The notes under the pieces: model-generated
Told to the model about the DNA's origin: nothing
The model's database searches: none
Seen by the model: only the letters and a program-made list of their open reading frames with translations
Part shown: positions 12,272-23,106 of the stretch, piece by piece
Position numbering within the stretch: the stretch's first letter is position 1
Layout of the letters: each line of letters opens with the position of its first letter
Assembly: GCA_002189035.1 (NCBI GenBank)
Contig: NEEC01000009.1
Location: 1,922,001-1,986,000, forward strand
Length of the DNA stretch: 64,000 bases
Reading direction: 5' to 3'
From: Utricularia gibba
Taxonomy: Eukaryota > Streptophyta > Magnoliopsida > Lamiales > Lentibulariaceae
Program-made: the position numbers and the translations under genes

Positions 12272-14154
12272 TCAATGCTTTGGCCCGAAGCTTAGGGGCT
12301 GCTGACATGATGCCTGCAGAAACACCATGACACAGTTGGTACTCCCAGTGACAGGAAAAATGAAGCAAAAGCATAGCAAATGTAATTTACCAATTCCTTC
12401 TAAAAAAATTGTACTATAATTGTTTGTCTTGTAGTGAGGTGTGACTGATGATTTCAAAGCAGTAAAATGAACAGAAAGAACTCTACATAGGAAAAGATAG
12501 CCCACCTGAAAAAATGAATGTCTTAATTGATCGTAAGATTGGGCATACATCATGCTCTGAGTAGGCGGAACATATAAAGCCTCTGGAGGCATGTGTGACA
12601 ATCTGACCGCTGAGTATGGACTCATCAGCTGATTATTGTAGTTGAGAGGGGCTTGATGCGGAGGTACATGCCCAAGCTGTGGAGAAACAGATTCGTAATG
12701 AATAAGTGGTGCATGGAAATTCTGCATTTGGAACGGTGTACGGCTGTTTGCGGTAGACCGAAAGTACCTAAATATCACAGTAGAAAACTAGTGGTTATTC
12801 CCAAGGCAAGAAACGGATTTTCACTTCTAAAAAGAGTGTTTTTTTTTTCTGAGTGCACCAAATGAAGGCTCCAAGCATACGTTCAAGTTTTAAGGCGTCA
12901 CACCTGTCATAACTCCGGTTGTAGTCGGGGTCAGTGCGGTCCTTCTCCCTGTCTTTAAAAATTGCTACTCTTGAAGAACTACTGATATCCCAGCTGCAGA
13001 CACTTCGTTCTGTGTCCAAGCTCTGTTTCTTTGACACTTCATTCTCGTTTGCAGTAACACTCCCGCTATCAGAGCAAATTTGTGGCAATGCAAGATCTGA
13101 CTCAGATGCATTTGAACTACTGAAAATACGAGACCGTGCTCTAGCATACTCCTCCGTCCTGTCTTCAACAGATCTTACATGCCGGCAGCCAGGCCCCTGT
13201 TCATGAGAGCAATTGCTCAAATCACTAGACCTTGGCCGAATAACAATCTTGATTTGCTCAAGCTTCCCATTTTCTGATTCTTTAGCGGGCACATCAGATA
13301 AGCGAACTGAGGGGAATTTGCAGTCTGCTTTCCTTGTAGCGAGAATGCGGATACCACCTACACCATTATTCAAAACCGTGGTCTGCAAATCATAATGCTG
13401 AGCAACACGATGCACTGCAAGGCGAAGATAAGAAGTAGGGAACTGTTGAAATTCGAAGTGCTGTTGATCAGGGCTCTGCAGAAACTTCTGTACATCAAGC
13501 TCCATCCTTAGAACTGCAAAACAAAAAAGCGAAGCAATTATCAAATGCCAACATCAAGCAGCGAGGGTCATTCTTCAATTGTATATTCAAATGGCAACTT
13601 AGTTGGATTTCCTATAAAACATCTGGTAGTTCATGTTTGGTTTAAGAAAATAGTAGAAATGCGCACTTTGAAAGATTTAATCCAGTATCCCACGAATATA
13701 TTCAAAGAATTAGCTCAACGATCGAACACATCGCTGTTGACGTGCACAAATTCTCGACTAAACTTTAATCCTAAAATTTAATCTACACACACCGAACCTC
13801 ATCAAGTACTCAAACCCAATACCAGATAAAGATCCAGCTACAATCAACAGCATAACATCGGGAAGTGGACTCCTACATAAAGATTACCGACCTTCAATCC
13901 TATCCCCAAAATTTAAGTTGACAGAAGCATAAATCTGTTCCTTACATAACCAAGAAAGACACTCAAAGAAAAAAAATAAAAAGGAAAACGCGCCAACTTG
14001 TTAGACGATGACGAGGGTTCTGCAGAGCCTCAACAAGAAACGGATCCACCATAGAAACATAATCAGGTTGGGTTTCCTTCCCCTTGTGCTCCTTTCCGTC
14101 CACAACAGCGGCGTCCTCTTCCAACCCACGAGCTGACTGGGGAGTTAAATCCAT
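12272..14154 (-). CDS. R3H/SUZ-domain single-stranded nucleic-acid-binding protein
   Basis: This is a predicted RNA or ssDNA binder of the plant R3H family. Exons on the minus strand are 14154-13998, 13513-12904, 12767-12506 and 12313-12272, giving 356 aa with consistent phases. The N-terminus carries the conserved VDPFLVEALQNPRHRLT block, and the join to exon 2 gives TILRMELDVQKFL. The R3H domain (about 65-125) has FPTSYLRLAVHRVAQHY. A SUZ-like segment follows (KIVIRP, then RTEEYARARSRIF), and the C-terminus is rich in Pro, Gln and Tyr. The first intron, 484 bp, is the longest of the three. The gene is divergent from SEC15. From memory, the Arabidopsis relatives At3g56680 (R3H) and At3g56640 (SEC15A) are also near neighbours. 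Confidence 0.92.
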
Positions 14155-16259
14155 AGCCGGAGACAGCCCAGAAAAAAAAAAAAAAGAAAGAAAACCTATC
14201 TACGCACGGCTACAGAGGGAATACACGCCAAAAGGAAGACTTTACGTGAGACATAGTCTCCTACGAGTAGAGCAGGGCAGAGCATCTGGGATTAACCTCC
14301 CAAATCCTTCCCGAAGACAGACACAAGAAACGGAATGGTTTCCAATTTACGTCCACCGGTCAACCTTCTGGGCTCCGTGTACTTCACATGAACCCTAGCA
14401 GACAGAAGATGGGCTGGGCTGGTGACATCTTTTCAGCCCAAATACTATACCAATGTGTTGAATATTTAACAATTTTCACATTAAATTAATTTTAAAGTAT
14501 ATAATTATTTATTTTAATATTATTTAAATGAACAGAGAGAATGTTTATGGGCAGTGGTATTAACTGGGCTTCTCAGGCGGTAGGATATGAGGGTTCAGGC
14601 CCAATAAGCTGCCTCGTTTCCATTCTGAGAGCCTCTGTTTCAGAATTTTTGGACGCGAAAACTGGTTGGCAATGCTGATCCATGTGAGGGAAGATTGCTT
14701 GGATCAACATGAGTTTCATTGAAAAATTTTGGTTTCGTTCGATCGACGCTGATTTGGGTGAGGATTGTTCCAATTTGTAGACCCTCTGATTATCTTGGAG
14801 GAGTTCATTAGCAGATATCGATGTCAATCTTATCTGACATTGGGTTTCGTGTTTTGGGTTTAATTTAAGCCAAGTTTTGTTTTTTTGTTGAGTATTCCTG
14901 GACTGTCCGTTTCAATTTCCAGTTTTCTCCGAATCTGCATTGAAGCTGAAGGATTGATTTCTTGTTGATGTTCCTTTTTATTGCTTGCAGAAGCAAATTA
15001 GGGGTGAGCATGTGAAGCGGGAAACTGGAAACCGAACTGGTATACTATTTCCGATTTTCTAATTCAGTTGTGATGTTGGTTTTCGGTTTAGAATACGAAT
15101 TCGTTATATAGCAAAATAAAAGTATTAAAATAATGAAAATATAAAATGGGGTAGCAGCCAGGTGCTTTAGGAATTGCCGGCGTCTTACGTTGGAGTGAAG
15201 AACAAAAGGAGATTTGGGAGTATTTCTGACAGGATTGTGGAGGACTTTTCCTGCCCACTATCGGAGTTTCCTTTTGTGAATTCTTCTTCCATTTCTTAGA
15301 CAACCCACCACCAAAATTGTGGATTTCACGATACCGAATCGTAGATCTACCGTTGGTTTAGGTGAACTATCTCTTCTGCATTTTCGTTTTCTTCGGATTT
15401 CAGATTCGGGATTCTTTTCTCTCCTCTAAGATTTCTTTTTTTTCTTTTCACATTCCATTTGGACAAATCCAGTTTTATTGGATGCCAATTTTTTGGAAAA
15501 ATATTACGCGAGGTACAAAAAAAGGTTATTTTGTAGTCTAGAATCTGGATTAAAAGGTGTTCAAGCTTTGTAGTTGTAAAGGTTAGTAGTCTCCAATATG
15601 AAACGCAATGTGGATTGAAAATTTTGGGGAAAAAAGATCGTTGTCATTTCGTAATTGCATGTTAATAATCTATGCAAATTTGCATCATTTTTCATTCATT
15701 TCATCCCTGACATTGCAACAAGAGGTAAACTGGGTTTCATGGTTACATAAACTTTTTAGTTGCTCTAGGAAATTGAAGTAAAAACCCTTGGTGTGGATCG
15801 TGGTGCTTGTTGGTTTCGTGCAGTTCCATGCATGAGCATTGCTAGATTGGGCATTTTAGATACTTATCAACACGTCTTTGATTATAGGGGTTGATGAAAA
15901 ACATCAGGATAACCATATATTTAGCGTGCTTTCATTTTCTGGTTTTCCCTGTTAGCAGAAATTGCAAAAAAAAAAAAAAAAAGACTTTTTTTCTGTATTA
16001 CCATACCCAAAATTACATGACTAATTTATTTCGCTTTCTGTATGAAGCAAAATTGGTTTGATATTGGTATCAACATTTTTGTGTAATTCAGGTTTCAGTT
16101 TTTCAGTATTCTGTTCGGTAATGAAGTGAGAAATGGAATTGGCAACCCTAATTCAAATGCAAATTCAAAATACCGTAATGAGCTTTTCAAATGAGGATGC
16201 TGAATTACTGAGATATTTGCTTTTTTTCTTTCACTGGTGTTTTTGTAGGTATATCAAAT
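14155..16259. promoter_or_regulatory. shared R3H/SEC15 promoter region and probable SEC15 5'UTR intron
   Basis: This 2.1 kb separates two divergent genes. Just upstream of the SEC15 ATG is a TTTTTGTAG-type acceptor (about 16240-16250), which suggests a 5' UTR intron whose leader exon lies somewhere around 14.6-15.0 kb. GGCCCA/TGGGCT motifs occur near 14410-14440 and 14597-14602. No open frame here resembles a protein. Confidence 0.5.
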
Positions 16260-18629
16260 ATGAATGCAAAAGCTGCCAAGAGAAATGTTGTCGAGAATGG
16301 AGACACTGGGGAGGACTCTGTCCTTGCAACAATGGTTAGTAATGGGGAAGATTTAGGACCAATGGTTAGGCTCTCTTTTGAGACAGGGAAGCCAGAGGCT
16401 CTTGTGCAGCAGCTTAAGAATTTTGTTAAAAAGAAAGAAGTTGAAATTGAAGAGCTTTGTAAGCTGCATTATGAGGAATTTATTATTGCTGTTGATGAGC
16501 TGCGTGGGGTTTTGGTTGATGCTGAAGAGCTGAAGAGTGAGCTATCAAGTGATAACTACAGATTACAGCAAGTTGGGAGTGCATTGCTGGTGAAGCTTGA
16601 AGAGCTTCTTGAATCTTATTCAGTTAAGAAGAATGTTACTGAAGCCATTAAGATGTCAAAGACCTGTGTTCAGGTCTTGGATCTCTGTGTGAAGTGTAAT
16701 ATTCATGTCTCAGAAGGTAGGTTTTATGCAGCGTTGAAGGCCATTGATTTGATTGATAAAAGCTACTTGCAGAACATTCCAGTGAAGGTTGTGAAGATGC
16801 TCATAGCGAAAAGGATACCTGTGCTGAAATCTCATATTGAGAAAAAAGTCTGTGGAGAAGTCAATGAATGGTTAGTTACCATAAGAAGTGCTGCTAAAGA
16901 TATCGGGCAAATCGCCATTGGATGTGCTGCCTCTGCTCGACAGAGAGAAGAAGACATGCTTGCACGTCAAAGGAAGATAGAGGAGCAAAGCAGCTTGGGT
17001 TCAGAGGACTTTACTTACTCTCTAGATGTGGAAGAGATAGATGAAAGTTCTGTTCTCAAATTTGATCTTACACCTCTTTATCGTGCCTGTCATATTCACA
17101 ATTGTCTTGGAATACAAGACCAGTTTCGAGAGTACTATTACAAAAACCGGTTTCTTCAGCTGAAGTCTGACCTGCAGATATCATCAGCCCTCCCATTTCT
17201 TGAGTCACATCAGACCTTTTTGGCTCATATTGCTGGCTACTTCATAGTAGAGGATCGGGTACTGCGGACTGCTTCTGGACTTCTTTCACCCAATAATCTT
17301 GAAACAATGTGGGAAACTGCTGTGGCTAAAGTAACTGCAATCCTGGAGGATCAGTTCTCCCGCATGGATGTGGCTAGTCATCTTCTTCTGGTGAAGAACT
17401 ATGTGACTCTCTTTGGAGCAACACTAAGACAGTATGGTTATGAAGTTGCCCCTATTCTTGGAACGGTGAACAGCAGTCGTGACAAGTATCATGAGATTCT
17501 TTTAGCAGAATGTCGACAGCAGATCACTGATATACTCAGTAATGACACATATGAGCAAATGGTGATAAAGAAGGAATCAGACTACCAGGCAAATGTTCTC
17601 TTTTTCCATCTTCAATCCTCTAGCATTATGCCTGCCTTTCCTTACATTGCTCCTTTCTCATCCATGGTACCTGACTGTTGTCGAGTAGTTCGTTTATTTA
17701 TCAAGGACTCGGTTGATTACTTGTCCTATGGGGCTCAGATAAACTATTTTGACATTGTCCGTCAGTACATGGACAGGCTCTTGATAGATGTCCTGAATGA
17801 GGCCATACTCAACACGATTCATGATGGTGCCACCAGTGTGTCACAAGCAATGCAGATTGCTGCAAACATCTCTGTTTTAGAGCATGCTTGTGATTATTTT
17901 CTTCAGCACGCAGCTCAACAATGTGGGATTCCTGTCAGATCAATCGACAGAGCTCAGAGTGACTTGACTGCCAAGATTGTACTTAAAACTTCACGGGATG
18001 CTGCATACCTTGCTCTCATAAGTTTGGTGAACACAAGATTGGATGAGTTCATGAAGCTGACAGAGAACATCAACTGGACCTCCGAGGAAGCATTGCCTCA
18101 TGGAAATGAGTATATCAAGGAGGTTATCATATATCTTGACACCGTCATGTCGACTGCACAACAAATTCTACCTCTGGAGGCCTTGTATAAAGTTGGGAGT
18201 GGAGCTCTGGAGCATATTTCCAACTCCTATATGGCTGCTTTCCTAAGTGACACAGTGAAGAGATTCTCTGCTAATGCAGTCATGAGCATCAACAATGACC
18301 TGAAATCATTGGAATCATTTGCGGATGATCGGTTCCACTCGACGAGACTGCATGAAATATACAAAGATGGGAGCTTCCGAGAATGCCTGATCGAAGCCCG
18401 GCAACTGATAAATCTTCTGTTAAGCAGTCAGCCTGAAAACTTCATGAACCCTGTGATCAGAGAGAGGCACTACAACTCTTTGGATTATAAGAAGGTGGGA
18501 ATGATCTGCGACAAGTTCAAGGACTCAGCAGATGGACTCTTTGGTAGCCTCTCAAATAGAGCCTCAAAGCAAAGTGCCAAAAAAAAGTCCATGGACACAC
18601 TCAAGAAAAGACTCAAGGATTTCAACTGA
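16260..18629 (+). CDS. SEC15A: exocyst complex component SEC15 (SEC15A-like)
   Basis: SEC15 is the exocyst subunit that links Rab GTPases on secretory vesicles to the tethering complex at the plasma membrane. It is a single coding exon of 789 aa, the normal length. The N-terminal [14 protein letters not shown] and [10 protein letters not shown], the coiled coil at about 55-110 ([18 protein letters not shown]) and the [11 protein letters not shown] and [15 protein letters not shown] segments match plant SEC15A more closely than SEC15B. The conserved C-terminus reads [15 protein letters not shown] then LKKRLKDFN. No frameshifts or missing segments are seen. It lies between the R3H and SPX genes. 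EXO70, another exocyst subunit, is 19 kb downstream. Confidence 0.96.
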   Translation: MNAKAAKRNVVENGDTGEDSVLATMVSNGEDLGPMVRLSFETGKPEALVQQLKNFVKKKEVEIEELCKLHYEEFIIAVDELRGVLVDAEELKSELSSDNYRLQQVGSALLVKLEELLESYSVKKNVTEAIKMSKTCVQVLDLCVKCNIHVSEGRFYAALKAIDLIDKSYLQNIPVKVVKMLIAKRIPVLKSHIEKKVCGEVNEWLVTIRSAAKDIGQIAIGCAASARQREEDMLARQRKIEEQSSLGSEDFTYSLDVEEIDESSVLKFDLTPLYRACHIHNCLGIQDQFREYYYKNRFLQLKSDLQISSALPFLESHQTFLAHIAGYFIVEDRVLRTASGLLSPNNLETMWETAVAKVTAILEDQFSRMDVASHLLLVKNYVTLFGATLRQYGYEVAPILGTVNSSRDKYHEILLAECRQQITDILSNDTYEQMVIKKESDYQANVLFFHLQSSSIMPAFPYIAPFSSMVPDCCRVVRLFIKDSVDYLSYGAQINYFDIVRQYMDRLLIDVLNEAILNTIHDGATSVSQAMQIAANISVLEHACDYFLQHAAQQCGIPVRSIDRAQSDLTAKIVLKTSRDAAYLALISLVNTRLDEFMKLTENINWTSEEALPHGNEYIKEVIIYLDTVMSTAQQILPLEALYKVGSGALEHISNSYMAAFLSDTVKRFSANAVMSINNDLKSLESFADDRFHSTRLHEIYKDGSFRECLIEARQLINLLLSSQPENFMNPVIRERHYNSLDYKKVGMICDKFKDSADGLFGSLSNRASKQSAKKKSMDTLKKRLKDFN

Positions 18630-19175
18630 AAGAAGTTTCTCATCATATTACCGATTCTAATCGTGAGTCTTCTTTCAATTTATGATCGAATCCAGAAATA
18701 CCTAAAATACATCCGTCACACCAAGTCTCAACGAGACCACGGTTCAGAATCACGAGCGCTTCATCGCGCCCGTTCATTCCTGTGCTACATGGAGACCGCA
18801 CCGGCGAACACATCAATCCGATCACTCGCCGTCACTCGCTCTTCCAGTTCGCTAGCCAAGACGCAGGGAAGAAATCATTTCGTTCGCATGCAGAAAATTA
18901 AATGAAATGAAAAATATGGCCCAATGAATGGAAAAGCAGCTTTCCCAAAACGTCGCCGTCTTGGGGAGGAATAAAACCAAAGATATACTCGTAGAATAAA
19001 AGCATATTCTCCACTATGTGCTCTGGATATTCTGAAACAGTCATGGCCGTTATATATGGAAACCACCTCCGCCCTCTTCTTCTTCTTCTACTCTCTTTTC
19101 TTGCGAGAATCTCCTGGGAATTTGTGTTCGATTTCTCGTTCTCCGTTTTTCCGCTGAATTTCTTGTTTTTTGGCG
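18630..19175. promoter_or_regulatory. SEC15 3' end and SPX promoter
   Basis: This 546-bp spacer holds the SEC15 3' UTR and the SPX promoter. There is a TATATAT box at 19051-19057, two P1BS elements just upstream of it, and a CT-rich leader (about 19067-19105). No separate gene is supported. Confidence 0.6.
19002..19032 (+). promoter_or_regulatory. paired P1BS (PHR1-binding) elements upstream of SPX
   Basis: GCATATTC (19002-19009) and GGATATTC (19025-19032) both match the P1BS consensus GNATATNC bound by PHR1-type MYB-CC factors. They are 16 bp apart, immediately upstream of a TATATAT box at 19051 and about 150 bp from the SPX start codon. SPX1-type genes are established PHR1 targets under phosphate starvation. 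Binding at these exact sites is inferred. Confidence 0.75.
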
Positions 19176-20389
19176 ATGAAGTTTGGGAAAAGTTTGAGCA
19201 ATCAGATTGAGGAAACGTTGCCTGAATGGAGGGACAAGTTTTTGTCCTACAAGGAGCTCAAGAAGCGCCTGAAGCTCATAGATCCGAAGCCGCAGCTCTG
19301 TGAGGAGCGGAGGGCGGAGAAGAGGCGGAGGATTGAAGATGGTGTTGGGGAGAAGGGAACGATGACGGAGGAGGAGTCTGACTTCGTTCGTCTTTTGGAG
19401 GATGAGCTTGAGAAGTTTAATGCTTTTTTTGTTGAGAGGGAGGAGGAGTACATCATTAGATTGAAGGTTCGCTTTCTTATTGTTGTTGCTCTATTTTGAC
19501 TGTTGCGTCTTTTGAACTTTGAGACTTTGATTACATAATGTTTATTTGATTTCTGTCGTACGAAAAACTCTTTCTGCCTTGTTGCCAAATGGGATCCCTG
19601 ATTCTCTTCTAACACGAGCTTTGGTAGACTCAACTTTATCTTTGCAGGGCGTTGTTTCTTGTTCTTGTTGACCAACTTCTGTTTGCAATGTCATTTCTTG
19701 GTTATTACTGAAGCATATGCGTATTTTGTTTTACAGGAACTTCAGGATAGAGTGGCAAGATTCGAGGATAGGATGGATGAGATGGATTCTATTCGTAAAG
19801 AAATTGTGGACTTCCACGGAGAGATGATCCTGTTAGAGAATTACAGTGCTCTTAACTACACAGGTAATTCAAAAAATCGATTTTGCTGCCATCTATCCAT
19901 GCGGTGGTCAATGTGCTGCTGCTGCTGCTCGATGAAGGCATCCTTCTTAAAGTGGTTGCCCCTTGTTATTGCACAACAGGACTGGTGAAAATACTTAAGA
20001 AGCATGACAAGCGAACTGGTGCTCTCCTCCGTCTCCCATTCATTCAAAAGGTTGTCCAAGAGCCTTTCTTTACGACAGATTTGCTGTACAAGCTTGTCAA
20101 GGAGTGTGAGAAAATGCTCGACCAGATGTTCCCTGCACATGACACTCCCGAGCCTGCGACGTGCTCAGCACCCGAAAATGGTGTGACGAAAGAAACAAGG
20201 GATCTTGGTGATATAGAGCATATGAAGAGCATGTACATGAAGAGCAGTCTGACTGCTCTGCGGGTTCTGAAAGAAATCCGGAGCGGAAGCTCTACGGTCA
20301 GCGCGTTTTCGCTCCCGCCGCTGCCGAACAGCACGCTCGATGAGTCTTGGAATACTGCTCCTCCTCTTGAACAAGCTGCTGCTAAGTAG
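19176..20389 (+). CDS. SPX: SPX-domain protein (SPX1/SPX2-like phosphate-signalling repressor)
   Basis: Stand-alone SPX proteins bind inositol pyrophosphates and then sequester PHR transcription factors, switching off phosphate-starvation genes. Exons are 19176-19466, 19737-19863 and 19980-20389, giving 275 aa. The SPX domain fills about residues 1-165: MKFGKSLSNQIEETLPEWRD, FLSYKELKKRLK, and KILKKHDKRTGALLRLPF, which carries the Lys surface cluster that binds InsP. The tail (PLPNSTLDESWNTAPPLEQ) is not a transporter, kinase or RING domain, so this is the SPX-only class. The start is the ATG at 19176, which gives the conserved MKFGK. Regulation is suggested by two upstream P1BS sites. Confidence 0.95.
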
Positions 20390-23106
20390 AATACAGGCGT
20401 ACTAGTCGGGTGTTTGGTGTCTCCCCTGTGCTCTTGAACAAGTTGCTGTGTACGTATTCCGTGGTGCTAACACATAGAAACTTTTGTATCAGTTCAATTT
20501 TCGTGCTCGGCGCTCGCCCGCCCTCTTCGGAATATCCTTCTCCGAATACGAAAAGGAGATCATTTTCTTGTTAATCAAACACGGTCCCAGAAGTTTCCGA
20601 TGGACCGATGAGATTGCATTTGAGGTTCAGACAAGATTCAGTTTGCGTTTTCACCCAAGGTTCTGGGCAACTTATGGCTACGATTCATTCTTGGGCTAAA
20701 GTTTAGAATCGGTAACTAAATTGACAGCCTGAAAGGCCAGGAAGAAATTACGGAATTCCCATTTGACAAAGAGAAATCTTTACAGATGAAAGAAGCGATA
20801 GAGCGAAAGAGGAACCGAAGCTCTCGTGATGACTGCTTTCTTCCTCTTGTTCATCGAAAGTTTATCCTTTTCAGCCGTTTGTGTATAATTATGCTTTGAT
20901 TCTCTGTTGCACAAATCTTGGTGATGGTTCCCTTTTGTCATGCTTCATTGATTGTTCGATGGCTTTGACAACCGCGGTGAATCTGGGAAGTATCGATTGC
21001 TGTTCGTCTAGGGATTTAGCGTTTCAATGCGAGGCGTGAATTCAGTTAGCAAAGGTGGGCGTTCTAGAAACACTGTTTTTGTTGGATTAATATGATCATC
21101 ATGCGGATACGCTGTGGGCAAATTCCCCTATGGTGAAAAATGGAGGAAATGCTGCAGTGGCACCTTTCCAGATCGTGGGTGACGAAGCTCAAATAGTTCA
21201 GGTGATTTCAATGGCGATGGCCAAGCTGTCATACTCTTGAGAAGATAATGTCAGTCTGAAGAAAAAATTGCTGCAGGCCTGGTAAGGCTCTGAGTACCCC
21301 TTCTTAAATAAGCATTGGACAGGTGGCTTACCATGGGATGATTTGGTGAAAATCTTGATTTACCATGATGTTTCTATGCATGTGTTCATCTGTTGCTGTT
21401 TTCTTCATTCAGAACTTACTTTTTCATCGCCGTACCTGACAAATGTCCCTTCTGCTATGACACCTCATACTTGTCCTATATAACTCCCATATCTGAATTA
21501 AGGATTTCTAAGATAACTGGATTTCGAGTGTAAAGCACCCAGTATCGATTTGAGTTGTGGGATTTTTGGAACTCGGTGGATTAGGACTCCTAAAAGCTCT
21601 ACCCCCGTCAATTTTTAGAAGAAGCTACTTTCTCCCTTCATATGCTGTCACTGAACCAAGCACCAGATCTCACAGGTCTGTTATCTCTTCAAATATGACT
21701 GAAAATCCAAACTTTCTCTTCCAGATAGCCATGTGTTGTTTCCGGCATACATGGCCATCGTGCCATCACTAACACTGATCCCCAAGCGTCATCTGCCTGC
21801 TCTGCATTACTTAACTTTCGACCTGGTATCTACATGGATGGCAACACAGTCAGCAGTTTGCAACTTGAAGTTCTAGACAGCATTGGTTTCTGCTCTGGAT
21901 TTCTTGTTATACAGAATCTCTCCATCTCATTCCTGCTGTGAACTGGTGCTGCGAATGCCAAGGGGATGGGGGTGGCGAATGGAGCAAGTTGACTGTGGAC
22001 ATAAATAAATGTGGTAGGATCGTAGGATGGAACCATGGACCAGGCTGTAGAAGCAGCGGCCGCCCCAACTTGAATTATGAATTTGATTATTATATTTATG
22101 AACCAATGTGGTGCTTCTTCCCTCTGGTTTGAAAGAGCCATCTCCAGTCCAGATACATTGAAACCAGTCCCTGCTCAACCCCCATCTCTCCATCCGCCCT
22201 CCCAATGCACAGCCACCCACTTGCTATCTCCAAAAAGAATTGAAAATTAGGTTAATAATAAGATAAAAAACGGAGATTGAATACTTGTTTTTGTGGGTTG
22301 GGTGTTAGAGGACATTGGTGATAATTCAGGGGTTAGGAACCACCGCAGCGACAATTCGTGTCTAGGATCATCTTTTGTCTTTTTTTGTTTTCTGGTAATA
22401 AAGTTTCTATTTTTCGATGGACGTTAAATCCAAGCCACAAATGATTGATATTTTGGATAACAGTGATGGGCTGTCTGATTATTTTTCAAAAGGGAAGGGC
22501 AGAAAATGGTGTTTGGGATTAGGGCCAGGTGCAGGTGCAAGCGGGAAGAGCAGTAGAGTGGTTACGAGGTCATCTTTTTCATAAATGGTGAATTAAGGAC
22601 GCGGTGTCCACGTTGGATCACAAGTGGGAAACATGGAATTGGAGCAACAAGTGGCGGATAAAAAAAATATTTCAAGAAGAAGACGACGGGAGAGGGGTTT
22701 CCGGGGGCGATTCATTGAACGGCTGCGAGAATTCAATGTACTGTGTGGCGGATTGTTTTGACCGTATGCATCTCGAATCCCAGGTTGACACCTCAGCAAT
22801 GCTTGCTTTTACTTTTTTTTCGTTGTTGAAGTTTTTGCTGCTGTGTTCAAAATTCATGCATGTTGCATTTTATATACCTCCAAGTGGAGATTAGTAGGAC
22901 GGGAATCCCAGGCGGAGTTGTTCTTTTCTTCGTCTTTCACACCGCTGTTTTTTCTTTTTTCTCCCTTTGCAGATAGGGTGTTTCTTGCTGAAGGAAATTT
23001 TGGAATTTGCTGTATTATACGGTGTTTTTGGCTCAAATCTTGATCTGGGCTTTTGTTTATCCGTTCGTATGTCTTCCTGTTGAGCGGTATCTCGTTGGGA
23101 GCGGCC
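20390..23106. other. 2.7-kb SPX-EBF intergenic region, no supported gene
   Basis: This is the longest gene-free stretch in the first half of the window. It should hold the SPX 3' UTR and the EBF promoter plus leader. Open frames at 21830-22141 (minus), 22604-22894 (plus) and 20484-20699 (plus) have no family that I recognise. A short frame near 21130-21237 beginning MVKNGGNAAVAPFQ looks somewhat protein-like but ends after 36 codons. No repeat structure is obvious. Confidence 0.5.

Noticed and set aside
19247-19675. 142-codon minus-strand frame opposite the SPX gene
   Set aside because: It is the antisense shadow of SPX exon 1 and its intron and has no domain.
22604-22894. 96-codon frame MSTLDHKWETWNW
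   Set aside because: No family match that I recognise, no splice context, and it ends in a T-rich stretch just before EBF.
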